Part shown: positions 12,928 to 12,994 of the stretch, piece by piece | Layout: each line of letters opens with the position of its first letter | How positions within the stretch are numbered: the first letter of the stretch is position 1 | Source: Bacteroidota bacterium | GTDB lineage: Bacteria > Bacteroidota > Ignavibacteria > Kryptoniales > JAKASW01 | DNA: 12,994 nucleotides | Direction of reading: 5' to 3' | Assembly: GCA_021789755.1 (NCBI GenBank) | Contig: JAJYJD010000081.1 | Coordinates: 1-12,994 of the forward strand | Translations under genes and position numbers: made by a program | Notes under the pieces: model-generated | The model's database searches: none | The model's input: the letters and a program-made list of their open reading frames with translations, nothing else | Told to the model about the DNA's origin: nothing

Positions 12928-12994
12928 ATGAAATCACTTCGAGTTGTCCTTGGGATGTTGGTTGTTTTGCTGACATCGGTCTCTTTAGACGCCC
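12928..12994 (+). CDS. exported protein, 5' fragment cut by the window end
   Basis: ATG 12928 preceded by AAGGA (12914-12918). Only the first 22 codons are present: MKSLRVV, then a hydrophobic run LGMLVVLLTSVSLDA, a clear signal peptide. The spacing of 12 nt from the TPR gene stop suggests the same operon. Function cannot be judged. Confidence 0.6.
   Translation, partial: MKSLRVVLGMLVVLLTSVSLDA

Overview
The window is a stretch of bacterial chromosome. The host genes look about 55-60% GC by eye, and an AT-richer restriction-modification (R-M) cassette interrupts them. The exported and lipidated proteins point to a Gram-negative organism. The DUF5117/DUF4953-type metalloprotease, the F-Y-S-C lipobox and the helix-turn-helix/membrane-protein pair would suit the Bacteroidota/Ignavibacteriota/Acidobacteriota part of the tree. 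The promoters I can see are ordinary sigma-70 type (TTGAC[A/T], 17 bp, -10 box), so I do not assign a phylum.

Layout, left to right. 48-266: a Phd/YefM-type antitoxin with no recognisable toxin beside it. 267-652: no convincing gene. 653-3094: a large secreted metzincin-type zinc metalloprotease. 3099-3239: a non-coding patch built of nested palindromes. 3280-3699: a DUF3788 protein. 3746-3855: a long imperfect inverted repeat. 4052-6349: a four-PAS, SpoIIE/RsbU-type phosphatase whose sensor half is four in-frame tandem repeats of exactly 375 bp, and which lacks one normally essential metal-binding Asp. 6517-7083: a nitrobindin/FABP-like beta-barrel protein. 7521-9031: a lipoprotein gene overlapping by 4 nt with a stand-alone flavodiiron-type metallo-beta-lactamase-fold protein that keeps all six diiron ligands. 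9255-10993: a compact R-M system with C-boxes, a controller (C) protein, a ScaI-family endonuclease and a convergent N4-cytosine/N6-adenine-type methyltransferase. 11135-12915: a six-TM membrane protein gene overlapping a winged-helix regulator gene, then an exported TPR protein. 12928-end: the start of another exported protein.

How the parts work together. The R-M cassette has its own circuit. Two half-palindromic C-boxes lie just upstream of a C gene that seems to be read from a very short leader. The endonuclease gene is coupled to C by a TTGA overlap. The methylase has a separate promoter and runs head-on into the endonuclease gene, with overlapping stop codons. In the right-hand module, the membrane protein/regulator operon and the TPR gene carry nearly the same leader (TTACTTTG-N5-CAAAG-N-GCTTTA, then GAGGAGAA). 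This suggests they are co-regulated, possibly by the winged-helix protein encoded between the two copies.

The observations most worth a second look are the shared leader and putative regulon at 11096/12055, the Asp-to-Gly change in the phosphatase with its A-B-A-B PAS duplication, the perfect 11-bp inverted repeat inside the endonuclease gene, and the free-standing flavodiiron-core protein paired with a lipoprotein.
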